Of a stretch of DNA of 64,000 nucleotides, positions 1 through 11,115 are shown one piece after another. Source of the DNA: Mantis religiosa (lineage: Eukaryota > Arthropoda > Insecta > Mantodea > Mantidae); contig JAUKNK010000057.1 in assembly GCA_030765055.1 (NCBI GenBank), positions 5,511,501-5,575,500 of the forward strand, read 5' to 3'. A model generated the notes under the pieces. It was not told where the DNA came from. It saw nothing but the letters and a program-made list of their open reading frames with translations, and searched no databases. The position numbers and the translations under genes were made by a program. Numbering within the stretch: position 1 is the first letter of the stretch; each line of letters starts with the position of its first letter.

Positions 1-1233
1 CAACAAGTACACATGCTGAATTCAACACTGATCTCTGCCGTGCCCTCATCGGATCTGATATACCCTTTTGGAAAGTCAACAGTCCATTATTGTGACAGTT
101 TCGAGAGAAATATACTACTCAGAAAATTTCGGATCAGTCAACGTTACGTAAAAATTGTTGTGAAGTGGTGTATCAAGAAACTCTGGAGATAAGAACGGAG
201 ATAGATGAAAATTGCATCTGGGTATCAGTAGATGGAACTACAGACGTAAAAGGACGATGTATTGGCAATGTTGTAATTGGTTCCATGCACAGTGAGACCT
301 CTTCCTAACCTATATTGTTGTGGTGTGAAATAATTGAAAAATGCAATAACAACAGTTGCAAAATTATTTAACAATACAATGGGTGTTCTGTGGCCTAGTG
401 GTATTAAACATGACCGAGTTTTGCTACTTTTGACTGATGCAGCTTCCTACATGATTAAAGCAGTACAAGCTCTAAGGTTTTATTTCAGAAAATGATCCAC
501 TTAAGCTGTACAGTGCATGCCTAACATCGTATTGCAGAAACAATCAGGGTAAATTTTCCAAATGTGGACACATTAATTTCTTGTTGAAATAAAGTGTTCC
601 TGAAATCCCCCAGCAGAATTTAACTCTTGAAGGAAATGTATCCCAACGTACCACTGCCACCGAAACGAGTACTAACCAGATGGGGTACATGGTTGGATGC
701 TGTGGAGTATTACTTAAAGAAACATGAAGCCATCAAGGGTGTGGTGGATTCTTTTAATTTGGAAAGTGCTGCCTCTACTAACGTTCTGAAATCCTTGTTG
801 AGTGACGACTGTGTGAAAAATGATTTGTGTTACATTCAATCAAATTTTTGTAACATAATAAAAACAATTCAGAAACTACAAAACAATCTCACATTACCTA
901 AAAACATTGATATTATGAAAAAACTTATTCATGAACTCAAATGTGCACGTGGACATTTAGCTGATTCTGTCAAGTATTAAGTGGATATGTTTTTAAAAAA
1001 TCCAGGCTTTGAGGAAATGTGCAATCTTAAGTGGTTTGTCAAATATAAAACTAGAATCAGATATATCTCCTGCTCACAAACTCAATTTTAAACACGCTCC
1101 AATCAGATCATGTGCAGTAGAACGAAGCTTCAGCCAATATAAATCGCTTTTGCGAGACAGCTCGAGAAGCCTCAAGTGTGAAAATTCAAAACATTTTATG
1201 GTATATTGTTATTCTAGCAGAAATAATGATTAA
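1..1233 (+). pseudogene. hAT-superfamily transposase pseudogene, cut by window edge
   Basis: Broken reading frames together look like an insect hAT-type transposase. In order: an N-terminal stretch FNTDLCRALIGSDIPFWKV (frame from base 3), IWVSVDGTTDVKGRCIGNVV (about 205-275), a piece with LLLLTDAASYMIKAVQ (about 415-465), an open segment at 627-980 with PLPPKRVLTRWGTWLDAVEYY, and a C-terminal dimerisation region at 1009-1233 with CAVERSFSQYKSLL. Stops and frameshifts separate the blocks, so it cannot encode a working enzyme. In hAT enzymes the C-terminal region mediates dimerisation and lies next to the catalytic Glu. The 5' end is outside the window and terminal inverted repeats were not located. 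Family assignment is from recognised motifs and is fairly secure. Confidence 0.85.
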
Positions 1234-1351
1234 ATACAAGTGAAAGGATAAAAAATGGAATAATTCAATTTATGAATCCAGCATTTGTAATGTATGCTTA
1301 TGGGTTCTATTTTACCAAATATGTATGCATTATATATGTACGTAATTCAAG

Positions 1352-1610
1352 TGGCCACGCCGTGGCTCAGTGGTTAGACCGCTTGGCTCTCACCAAGGCG
1401 GCCCGGGTTCGATCCCTGGCGACCGCAAAGTGAGATTTGTGGTGGACAACACGGCATTGGGGCCGGTTTTCTCCGGGACCTCCGGTTTCCCCCGCCATCT
1501 CATTCCACCGGTGCTCCATCTTCATCTCACGCATCATCAGTGTCACCGCCTGCGGTGCCGTATGTAGAAAAAGCGGGCGTTAAACACTACACATTTCATT
1601 TTTTACGTAA
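1352..1610 (+). repeat. tRNA-Glu(CTC)-derived SINE
   Basis: The first about 75 bases form a decayed tRNA: box A GTGGCTCAGTGG, an anticodon stem CTTGG/CCAAG around loop CTCTCAC (anticodon CTC, glutamate), and box B GGGTTCGATCC. The 5' acceptor strand no longer pairs cleanly with GGCGACC at the 3' side. About 170 bases of non-tRNA body follow, pyrimidine-rich and ending near GGCGTTAAACACTA. A tRNA head with pol III boxes joined to an unrelated body is the standard layout of a tRNA-derived SINE, so I do not call a functional tRNA. Confidence 0.75.
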
Positions 1611-1744
1611 TTAAACATTTTTAGCACATCATGTACATATTTTGAAATATACATGCACATATTTTGACATTTTTTACTACATGTATATGTACCTATTTTG
1701 ACACTTGTTAGTACATATAAATCCTAGCCCTGCTTATTACTTAT

Positions 1745-3209
1745 GTGAACTGAATTATGTGCTTTCAAATGTTACAATGGAGTAAACCTCTATCTCAAAC
1801 TTTACATATGATTTAGTTTTTACCTTAATGAATTAAACTGTCTTTCAAAATTGACAGGAGAGTAAAGCTCCAATCACAAACCTGACATTGGTGTGACTTC
1901 TTAAACCGAGTAAACCTCTTATCACAAACTTATCATTGGTTCGGCTTCTGACCTTCATGAACTACATTATGTTTTTTCAGATATGACCGCAGAGTAAACC
2001 TCTTATGACAAAGTTTACATTGGTGTGTTTTCTTACCTTCATGAACTAAATGATGTTCTTTCAAATTTGACAACCGGGTAAACATCTTATTAGAAACTTT
2101 ACATTGGTGTGTCTTCTTACCTTCATGAACTAAATTATGTTCTTTCAAACTTGACAACCGAGTAAACCTCTTATGACAAAGTTTACATTGGTGTGGCTTC
2201 TTACCTTCATGAACTAAATTATGTCGTTTCAAACTTGACAACCGAGTAAACGTCTTATCACAAACTTTACATTGGTGTGTTGTCTTACCTTGATAAACTA
2301 AATTATGTCTTTTCAAAGTTGACAACTGAGTAAAGCTCTTACCACAAACTTTACATTGGTGTGCTTCTTACCTTCATGTACTAAATTATGTTTTCAAATT
2401 CGACAACCGAGTAAATCTCTTATCACAAACTTTACATTGGTGTGTTTTCTTACCTTCATGAACTAAATTATGTCTTTTCAAAGTTGACAACTGAGTAAAG
2501 CTCTTGCCACAAGCTTTACATTGGTGTGGCTTCTTACTGTCATGAACTAAATTATGTCTTTTCAAAGCTGACAACTGAGTAAAGCTCTTATCACAAACTT
2601 TACATTCGTGTGCCTTCTTACCTTCGTGGACTAAATTTGTCTTTTCAAAGTTGATAACCAAGTAAACCTCTTATGACAAACTTGACATTGGTGTTCCTTA
2701 TTACCCTCATGAACTAAATTATGTCTTTTCAAATATGACAACAGATTAAACCTCTTAATACAAACTTAACATTCGTGTGACATCTTACCTTATGAACTAA
2801 ATTATCTGATTTTGAATGTGATAACTGACCAAAGCTCTGATCACACTCTTTACATTGGTGTGTTCCCTTACCCCTATCGATTAAATTATGTTCTTCCGAA
2901 TTGAATACAGAGCTAAAGCTTTTCTCACAGGTACTACTCAGTTGTGCCGCTTGGCTCACATCACTTAAACTACTGTGTTCCAAGTATAAAGGTTCTATAT
3001 ACGTGTTTGTCACATCACTAAATTTAACACATCGATCGGAGTGTACGTATTCCCTTACAGTTAAGACATCATGTGATACATCACACTTTTGATAATCATA
3101 TTCAAGAAGATTAGTTCCACTACAGAAGCTTGTGTCTCTCATTGGGATTTCAGCAGAGAACAATGTTGACTTGCCAAAATTAGTGCCAGCAACTGCTTCT
3201 GGGTATAAT
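1745..3209 (-). pseudogene. Zinc-finger gene copy A, last exon (C2H2 array, disabled)
   Basis: The exon opens at an acceptor ACATTTCAG just above 3209 and reads LYPEAVAG then GKSTLFSAEI. An acidic and serine-rich spacer follows, then about a dozen C2H2 units with 84-bp period (CKVCDKxFTxLSxLKRHNLVHEGKKxHQC). The unit is C-X2-C-X12-H-X3-H with linker EGKKPHQ rather than the usual TGEKP. Frameshifts break the frame near 2790, 2655 and 2350, several units lost ligands, and the last units (about 1745-1930) are strongly decayed. Upstream partners are the micro-exon at 5865-5896 and first coding exon at 6664-7134. Homology to copies B and C is obvious. Intact C2H2 arrays of this type bind DNA; this copy is a pseudogene. 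Confidence 0.9.
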
Positions 3210-5864
3210 CTGAAATGTTGCTGAACTTTGTATCATTTAGTGTAATGACGAGATAATAAAATCTGAATGCAGAATCAGACCGTACATGCATAGAAATCAG
3301 TGAGAATAATAGTTAAATAAATTCATGTAGGGTAACTATGCTGTTCATGATAACGTTAATCCACATCTTCAAATAAATAACAGTCTTTCCAATGAACATA
3401 GTGTTTCGTGTTTGGGGCAATACAAGCAATGGTTGCTATATACACTTACAAATTATGTCGCCATCACTGTTTACCATAAAGGCAACTATTCAATTTATTT
3501 CGTAATTAATCTCTGTGTCTATAACCATGGCACTAAAAGGATTCGTAAAAAGCGATTATCTGAAAAGACACATTTAAATTCAATGTGTCATTTCAGATGA
3601 TGCAATTCAATGCTGATTCCATAGCCACCACAAGATACAAATGAACAACAAACAAACATGATTCAGGAGGGTGCTAATCAATAAAACAAACTATCAGAAA
3701 TTGTCATGAAAACGCGTTTTAGAAATGATGTGCTTGGTTAAAATTTACATTTCATATTTAATTCCTGTAGGTCTGCATAGCAAGAAGTAAGAATAGCTCA
3801 TTCTGAATGAAGACCTTAGAAGCTCCTGGACTAAATAGAATTAAGAATAACATAATCTGCGCAAAAATGTATTAAAATATATAATATATCAGATATAATA
3901 TAGTATATATAATTTCCGATACAGAACGTGGATTTAGGATCCTTGTAATGAGGTAATGTTTCAAAAGTTTAATAAAGGAAAGATGAATCTTAGATATAAG
4001 TTTAAATTGATCCTCTTCAGCCTCAACTGGTTTATTTTATCTCTCTTGTACTATCCCTTACTACATGCTTAGTCCTATATGAAAACAGAAAGGTTTGCCT
4101 ACATATCTTGTGGTAGGTAAAAGCAGGTTATAAAATGTTGAAACAATAGTAACATTTTCAAAAGTGGGTGATTATGAGCTGAGATTTAAATTCAATATCT
4201 TCCCTATTATAAAAGAGGAATTCTTTGGGTCCTATAAGCAAACATTCTGCACCTTGTTCATATCAAACAGAGTTCACATGAACTTTTTTGTGGGGAAGGG
4301 AACTACGTCATTTTTCTTAAATTTTTAGGAAAGAAAAGGCATTTACTTATAAATATATTTTCAGAAAGTTCTGTTCTATGTTTAACAGTATTCCTTATTA
4401 CAGTACAGTAAAGACATATAAATGCACCCACAAAATTCTTATTAATTATTGAAAAATCTGATTTTGAAAGAAAATCCACTTAACCTCTTTCAGTACTTGA
4501 TAATTAGTTTAGCAGTATAATGTATTTATTTAAAACTTAAAAATATCATTTACTATATCTATATTGATGTTCAGCATACTAAATAGCATAGTTACAATAT
4601 TGTCTGTAACACTGTGGTCACCACTTGTTAAAATTCCTAATTAGTGTTCCAGAATATATGCACTAAAATTGCTAATATTATATAATATTATTTATCTATT
4701 TAATAGCTTTATTTTTATCTGTATTTATTAAACTTTATTTTTCTGCTTCATTAGGAATCTCTTACTGCACTTAACCTAAGCAAGATATAAAACCAGCAGG
4801 AAATAATTTCTGTGACATAAACCCTAATTAAACGTATTAAATATACCATGTTGTCCTCACTTCTTTTTGCAAATCTGACAGAATTATACACCACAATTGT
4901 AGCTCAGACGTGAATAATCCCATATCCATAGCTGTGTCAATGACATCTTAGAAATTATTTCCTTCAGTATTTTGTGAATTTTACATGAACCACAAAACAC
5001 TAAGTTTCTGAAAGTACATTTGCTCTTGCACAGTCAGGATGCACTTAACTGGATTGCTCTAGCACTAAAGCAGTTAAAGCTGAAACAATCATGAACTACT
5101 TCAAAACAACGAGATGATGAAAAGGATGCTCTTGCACTCACTGAAGCTGAAGAAAATGCAAAGTGCTGACATAATTAAAATGTGGAACATGACATGTAGT
5201 TTGAAGTGCTGCATTAGAAATGATTTACTTCTGTAAACCATAGTAACTTTAACTTTGCCAACAGATCTAATAGAAATCCATAATTTAGATGACAAGAAAC
5301 AGAATGAAGATGTGCAGAATTAAGACACGGAAGAAGCAAACATACATAAATAAAATCTTCGATTGACATTGTACACCAGTTGTCCAAAGATGCTGAAACT
5401 ATTTTGAAGTGCAAAAAATTTGCACAAAGAAAACAAATGAGACAAGAAATTTCACACACTTTCCTCCAAGTAGCAAAAACAGCAAGTGCCATAGAAAGCA
5501 ATCAAAGATAGGTATAACAATCCAAGAACTGCATAATGTAAGTTACAACACATGTTCTTATATGACATTAGTGTTAGTATGCTATTGTAGTACATTATGG
5601 CACAAAGTACCTCCAAATAAGTGAACATCTACAGCACAATTGAAGTACATAGTTTTGTATAAACATAATTAAAATATAATCTGTTGTATTTTGTGGACAG
5701 AAACATGTTCAATATGTAAATTTGCTTTGTCTCATATGATTTTGCTTAGTGCAACTTCTACAGTATATCTATTTGTATTAGTTCAAGAGCTTGATGACAC
5801 ATGTACTAAAACATAAATGCTAGAGTAAACATAAAGCTTATAATTGAAAAGAGTGAAGACTTAC
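3210..5864 (-). other. Intron 2 of zinc-finger copy A
   Basis: AT-rich sequence without a recognisable gene. Long stretches align with intron 2 of copy C in the same orientation (about 3210-3390 with 41885-42060, and about 3450-3900 with 50240-50660) and with copy B inverted (about 5110-5600 with 34630-35110). Short open stretches such as 5214-5501 are matched in copy B, but the similarity extends outside them and frames are not preserved, so I read them as non-coding duplicated sequence. At about 2.65 kb this is the shortest of the three intron 2 versions and carries no LTR, SINE or PLE that I can see. Confidence 0.65.
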
Positions 5865-5896
5865 CTTGACGATTTTATTGGAGGAAGGACCGCATT
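5865..5896 (-). other. 32-base micro-exon, copy A
   Basis: On the minus strand it is bounded by an acceptor TTATGTTACAG and donor GTAAG and translates as NAVLPPIKSS plus two bases of a codon completed by the last exon. The same 32 bases with the same boundaries occur at 33830-33861 and 53802-53833. Exon 1 ends in phase 0, the micro-exon adds 10 codons plus 2 bases, and the last exon supplies the third base. The three-exon frame closes exactly, which is strong evidence that this is a real exon. Confidence 0.85.
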
Positions 5897-6663
5897 CTGT
5901 AACATAATAATTCAAATGTACACCGTTCACATAATTATGTACAGTGTTAAATGTCCTGCTAAGATATGTAGAGACAATATTTGATATTTTATCCTGCAAT
6001 AATGTGTAAAAAACCCAAGAGGTGGAGAAAGTATTTGGTTTAGAGAACACAGAACAGGAAACAGAAATTTTTAATAAATGAGAATATATGATTAAAGTGG
6101 TCAAGCACTTACAAATATTACGACAGGAACATAGGAAGGATAAAAAGGTTAACATATTCAATTAATTCATACCAATATCACAATTGGTCAAGACATCAGT
6201 GATGTAGCTGATAGATTCCTCACTACAACTTGTACCTAGATTAATGATAATAGTAAAGCAGTAAATGCATATTGCTTTCACAACACAGGTCTTCTCAAAA
6301 ACACAATCATATCTGAACATACTTAAACATAGATACTGTATTGTATTTAAAATGCAAAACAAGTGGAAGAGTGCCAATTGCCATTCTTTTTATATACATA
6401 CTTGTACGAAATGATATCCAAGATATCTATAAATTTTTGCGTCAGACTCCAGGAGCTTATAGCTATGAGAGTCAGCTGATATGTCCTGGGCTTATGTTTA
6501 AAGTTTTATGACTGAGTCGACTGTTGTCTTTGAATCAATGACTTCAGTTTACTATTTATTTAAGCACAAAAGATTGTAATATTCTGCAACAGTTCGGAAT
6601 ATATTGAAGAATATATTACAAAACATTGCTCAGGCTAACTCAGCAGGTTTCTACATAACTTAC
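5897..6663 (-). other. Intron 1 of zinc-finger copy A
   Basis: 767 bases from the GTAAGT donor at 6663 to the acceptor at 5897. It is colinear with intron 1 of copies B and C, which are longer because of a PLE fragment (copy B) and a solo LTR plus an unidentified insertion (copy C). It therefore serves as the empty-site reference for those insertions. Open stretches inside it are not conserved in frame and are not called genes. Confidence 0.7.
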
Positions 6664-7134
6664 CTTAGTACTATCACCAATTGATGAAGTTTCTGTTTCC
6701 AGCCACCAAGGTTCTTCTTTAATTTCTATTTTGTTATCAATTTCATGATCACTGTTGCATTTCTTATCAATCATTACAGGATCCGCTAGAAGAAATTCTC
6801 CCTCATTTTGTGAACCAATATCTGAAAATAGAGTCTGTTGTTCAATTTCTGATTTCCAATTTACGTTGCAGTTATTGCTCCATGTAGCAGTTTCGCTCTT
6901 AACCTGTTTGACAAGTTCTTTGGTAAAAGGAGTCTCTGATTTAATTTCTGTTTTTACTGTTATCTCAGAATCACTAATATCACGAATGTTTGTTGTAACA
7001 ACTTTGCGAAAGAACTCTCTCTCGTTCTGTGAGGCTGTGTCGTTCTCAAGGAGATTCTCTTCTTTGATTTCTATTTTCCTATCCATTTCAAATAGCTGTC
7101 GAATTGGATGTTGCTGTTATTTCCAGAAATAAAT
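6664..7134 (-). CDS. Zinc-finger gene copy A, first coding exon (KxE-rich)
   Basis: The exon follows an acceptor at 7135-7137 and has 48 bases of leader, ATG at 7086, and 141 codons ending in phase 0 at a GTAAGT donor. It begins MDRKIEIKEE and contains IKEE, VKTE and IKSE elements, a SQNExEF motif used twice, and KIEIKEEPWWLETETSS near the end. Several of these fit the sumoylation consensus (hydrophobic-K-x-E), a common feature of repressor-type finger proteins; that role is inferred. The frame is intact here, but the downstream finger exon is broken, so the gene as a whole is probably dead. A 5' non-coding exon must lie upstream and was not found. Confidence 0.75.
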
Positions 7135-7735
7135 CTGTAAAGATAAAATCATATTTTATACACCCAAAAGTATAAATAAATTTAGCCATCAACTTCTTTG
7201 AATCTATCAATAATTGTTCAAACCACACTAAATACCACTGTCCTCATCATACAAACAACTTCTTGAAAAGTTGAACCAGACTTAAGAAACTCAAAGACAT
7301 GTAAAGATCACAAACTACTGACAGTTGTTTGTTTATGTCAATGCTATTATCACTCCAGCTAGGCTACTGAGATACTGTACCAACATTAAACCTCCTAATC
7401 TGTTTAAAATGTTATGGATAAAGATCAAGCAATCTCAGGTATTAGATATATCTAAAACTGCTATTTGGCAATTACTAATATAATAGTGTGTGTATTCTGT
7501 TACTGTTGTTCTAAGGTTTGCTGTCATATTTAAATTAAGCAAGAATGTTTAGTATTACATGCCATACCAGTTCTAGGTATAAAACAGACACGGAGGGCGA
7601 CAAATCCTACAGTTTGGTAAATGGTATTGTACACCTTTTTAACTTAATACTACAAGAACCAAGGATGCAAGCAAAGACTGAAACAGTGAATAAACAAGTA
7701 AGTGATGTGTTAAAAATCAGCTCAACAGCATGAGG
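7135..7735 (-). other. Upstream flank of copy A, duplicated at copy B
   Basis: This sequence, read on the minus strand, matches 31357-31933 ahead of copy B with scattered substitutions. The match goes on into 7736-8030 against 28640-28866, on the other side of the PLE inserted at copy B. The duplicated unit is therefore larger than the gene. It probably contains the intron before the first coding exon and possibly promoter sequence, but no promoter element could be identified. Confidence 0.65.
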
Positions 7736-10011
7736 GCATATCAAATGTAAACGGGAATATTGATGTAATGCTGATTTTGTTGACCAGTTTTAGGAGAAAC
7801 GTCAGTATGTTGGTGGGAGTAGCTGCAGGGAGGGTATTGCACGTTCACGCAAAGCGGAGAATGGAGCTGCGTCAGTATGCCATGAGTGAGAGGATCACAC
7901 ATCTTATAGAACAGACAACTGTATGATCTGTGAGAAGCGTTAGTTGAAAATGAAATAAAAATGTCTGAAGGAAGTTTGAGGAACATACCTGACAAAAATG
8001 CCTCTCAATGCCTGCAAGAGACACCTTTGGACTGATAATTTAACAGTACACAACTCCAAAACATGGAAAGAACAGTTTTATGAGGCATAGGTCCAGGAAG
8101 CCAGAGAAGACAATGAAATCGCTTCTTGCATTTTAAGTATGTGATGGAATTTTGACAAGGTATAGTTATATACTGAAGAAGACTGCACTACCAATACAAC
8201 TACATTACTGGGCTCAACTAGTTCAAGCTACTGGAAGAAAAACATTTCATAACTCAGAAGTGATGTAATGAAGGTATTTATGAAGATATTCAATGGACAA
8301 AGGATGTGTTAGAAATGTCTGAAACTAAATACTACTACTATAAATATTATAAGAATTATATTTTGTTTTAATTTTACTTCTTCACTGTTGTTAGTTTCTG
8401 TTTTTACATACTAAACATTGTTGCTTATACTATGTTTGACTGATGACTATGTTTGACATTATAGATTGCAATGTTCAAGGATATCTTCAGTTAAATGTTA
8501 AATCTGCATAGACCTCTACATGTATGTAGATGTACAGATATGCTGTAAAACATATATTCTTTTATAAAACAGAATTGGCATTCTTTCTGAAAAGCACATA
8601 TTTTAGTGTTAAATGAAAATAAGTCTGTCCAGTTTTTATGTCTGTCTCACTGCAATTATTCTTTGTTGAAAGGAACTTCGATCTAAAGTTATTATTCTTT
8701 GACATGGAGCGTCTGTCAGCAGATTAGTTAGACAGTCAGCCTATACAAAAGGCACTAGTGTGTTTCACTTTCAAAAAATATTCTACTTCCTGTCAAAACA
8801 TCTCAGTTTGATATAAAGAACTTCCTTATTTATTCATACAAAGGCTTGCCTAAATTGCATAAATCAACATAACATCATCTCATAATTTATCATTAGTTAA
8901 ATAAACTGGCATTAAAGTTAACAGCTTCTTTAGTCTCATCATTTGGAAATTAAAAGCTTTAATTCATATAAGAGATTATAGCAGCACTTTAATATAAATC
9001 ATCTAGTGTTTACTTAACAAATGATTTTTTTTTGCAATGCAATTTGCTCAATCTTAAGTTTGAGACATTATATTATTTTTCTTGAACTACAAATTATATT
9101 CATGTCACACATTTCTGACAATTGCCTGTGTGTATTTATGTGTTACTCAGGACAAGTAAACCTTGCAGTTTCTTATTACTACAGTTAATCTGAGAAAAAG
9201 TTCATGTTAGTATACAGGAACTCACTGTCACTTTAACACCTTCTTATCCTGCAGCTAATATATCACTACCAAGATAAATACTTACATGGAACATGAATTT
9301 CTCACCTTAATACACTTTATACCTTAAAAGGTAAACTAAATTAACAGTTGCACACTTCACGGGGCGGAAACAGTTACCCAATAAACAGAACAAGACATTT
9401 AAATTGTTAAATGCTGTAAAAATGCTTCATATATACACATTCTTATATTCCGTATTTAGTTATTTAAATGAAATAAAAACTGGCTTAAGGCTCATTAAAG
9501 TCAGTATACATCTACAGTATCAATGAAGTACAGACTATATTAATAAATCGTTGAAACTTCACTACTTTGTTTTACTGTAGCAAAAGACATTCTTTGTGTT
9601 GAACGCATCTAATATTTGAACCATTTTGTTTTGTATGCTTAAAAATGAATATGTGCAGGTATAGCTACACAAGTGACTTCTCCAGGTCAAGGTTTTAGTT
9701 TATGCTATACCAAGTAATAATCATTGTATATGTTGTGGCACACACACTTGGTGGAAAGAAACAAACCTCTTTGTCAGCATCTCTATGTACCTCTTATTAC
9801 ACTATTTCACAACCGAAGTTTCTGATAGCATTGTACAGCTGTTCTTGCACAGTATTTTGGTTATTTATACTCTGTCGGTGTTCAGAGTGATTTCTTAGAG
9901 CTAATGAGAGCTGAATGAATGGATCATTTCAAATTGTTAAATTTCAGTATTAACCATGGCTTGTCTTAGTAATGTAGCAAATATATTAGCTGGCGTAGGA
10001 TGTGTACGAAC
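7736..10011. other. Intergenic stretch without recognised gene
   Basis: AT-rich sequence. The first 300 bases belong to the flank duplicated at copy B. From about 8030 on I see no protein family, tRNA-like box or tandem array. Short open stretches (for example 9702-9890) have no recognisable motifs. Confidence 0.5.
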
Positions 10012-10022
10012 TACTGATATCA
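10012..10022. repeat. Target-site duplication of PLE X (left copy)
   Basis: TACTGATATCA here recurs exactly at 13066-13076. The two copies bracket a PLE with long inverted termini, which marks the insertion boundaries to the base. Confidence 0.8.
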
Positions 10023-10373
10023 TAAATATTATAAGCAGAAGCATTATTAAGAGTGAAGTATTCTTCATTTTTGAGTTTGATTTATGAGGCACTATGTTTA
10101 CACACAAACTTCACTTACTTGTTGTTGTATAATTGAAATGTTTTCAAGATCACTCGATATCATCCTCAGCTGTTTGGTGACTAAATGAACATTCCTCTTC
10201 TTCCACTACTACGGAGCTCCGATCACTCTGCCATCTGGTGTTAGGGGCACTAAGTTTTAATACTTTATTTAATGCCGGGATTTCAAAATGTATAACTTTA
10301 TCACGGTTTTTGGTTATGAATATTTTTTTCCCAAATATCCAATTCTATGGGTGTACTTAAAGATTTTAACAGT

Positions 10374-10611
10374 TTAATGTTGTGGCCAATGTTGTGGTTT
10401 TCTGTCCAAAAATGGTGTGAAACTGCAGATTTTTGTTTGTTTCAACTTGATGTTCCTCTGGTGTACTTTTTGCCTGGTTAAAAAGTTTCTCTTAGTTTTC
10501 CCTATGTAGCTTTTTTCACAGGTTTCACAATTAATCTGATAAATTCCTGATTTCAAATTGTTGGGGATTGTATTTTTCAGTGGTTTATTTAGCATGTTCC
10601 TCAGACTGAAT
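10374..10611 (-). pseudogene. PLE X GIY-YIG endonuclease fragment
   Basis: Minus-strand frame beginning at the nested insertion with SLRNMLNKPLKNTIPNN. It then gives GIYQINCETCEKSYIGKTKRN, the GIY and YIG motifs plus paired cysteines of the PLE nuclease, and becomes disrupted after CSFTPFLDRK. Translation resumes out of frame toward about 10250 with LELDIWEK-like sequence matching the better preserved piece at 27684-27875. In PLEs this domain nicks target DNA. Confidence 0.8.
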
Positions 10612-10620
10612 TTGTTTTGG

Positions 10621-11106
10621 AGTCATTTAATGGAAGTGTTGTAAACAGTGTGGTTGTATAAATTAAATTTATTGGGAGTCGATTAATGACACTTACTTTT
10701 AAATTTTCCCAGAACTAGTTTCAGAGGCCTTCCCTCTATCTTCAGCTGGGCATCGACTCGTTCTCATTGGTTTAGCCAGTAATATTTTGTCATCGGTCTC
10801 CTCTGGTGGCGGTTCGAGGAACTTGCTGAACAAATATTTCTGGGGGATGTCGAAATTGAATACTTTATTCCTATTTTTTGAAATAAAGATTTGTTCCCAT
10901 GTGGACAGTTCTTGTTTTCCTGTTGTATGTTTTAGTAATTTTGGTTCTGGATTTATGTTGTGGTTTTTGTCCCAAAAATGTGTGGCAACTGCTGATTTTT
11001 CTAATTGTTTGTATTTTATGTTCCTAAAGTGTTCCTTTGCTCTTGTTTCTAAATTTCTTTTAGTTTTTCCAATATAAATGTGACTACATTTGTTTAGTGT
11101 CATTAA
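10621..11106 (-). mobile_element. 5'-truncated PLE Y fragment nested in PLE X
   Basis: A 3'-terminal piece of the PLE family that is nearly complete at 28879-31344, in the same orientation as its host. It carries IYIGKTKRNLETRAKEHF and runs through PPPEETDDKILL to the family 3' end (AACACTTCCATTAAATGA in minus sense). The 9-bp duplication CCAAAACAA flanks it (10612-10620 and 11107-11115). It sits between the RT region and the GIY-YIG region of PLE X, just after LAPQN. Seventeen bases of terminal-repeat sequence remain at its truncated 5' end. Confidence 0.85.
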
Positions 11107-11115
11107 TTGTTTTGG

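Noticed and set aside
1352..1426. Functional tRNA-Glu gene
   Set aside because: The anticodon arm and box B look good, but the acceptor stem does not pair properly and the sequence continues into a SINE body.
5214..5501. Conserved intronic protein shared with 34718-35011
   Set aside because: Similarity is explained by duplication of the whole intron; it extends beyond the open stretch and many changes are non-synonymous with no recognisable domain.
5838..6377. Small membrane-like proteins in intron 1 of copy A
   Set aside because: These hydrophobic frames come from AT-rich intron sequence and are interrupted differently in copies B and C.
9702..9890. Short membrane protein gene
   Set aside because: No motif, no splice or transcription signal, and no conserved copy in the window.
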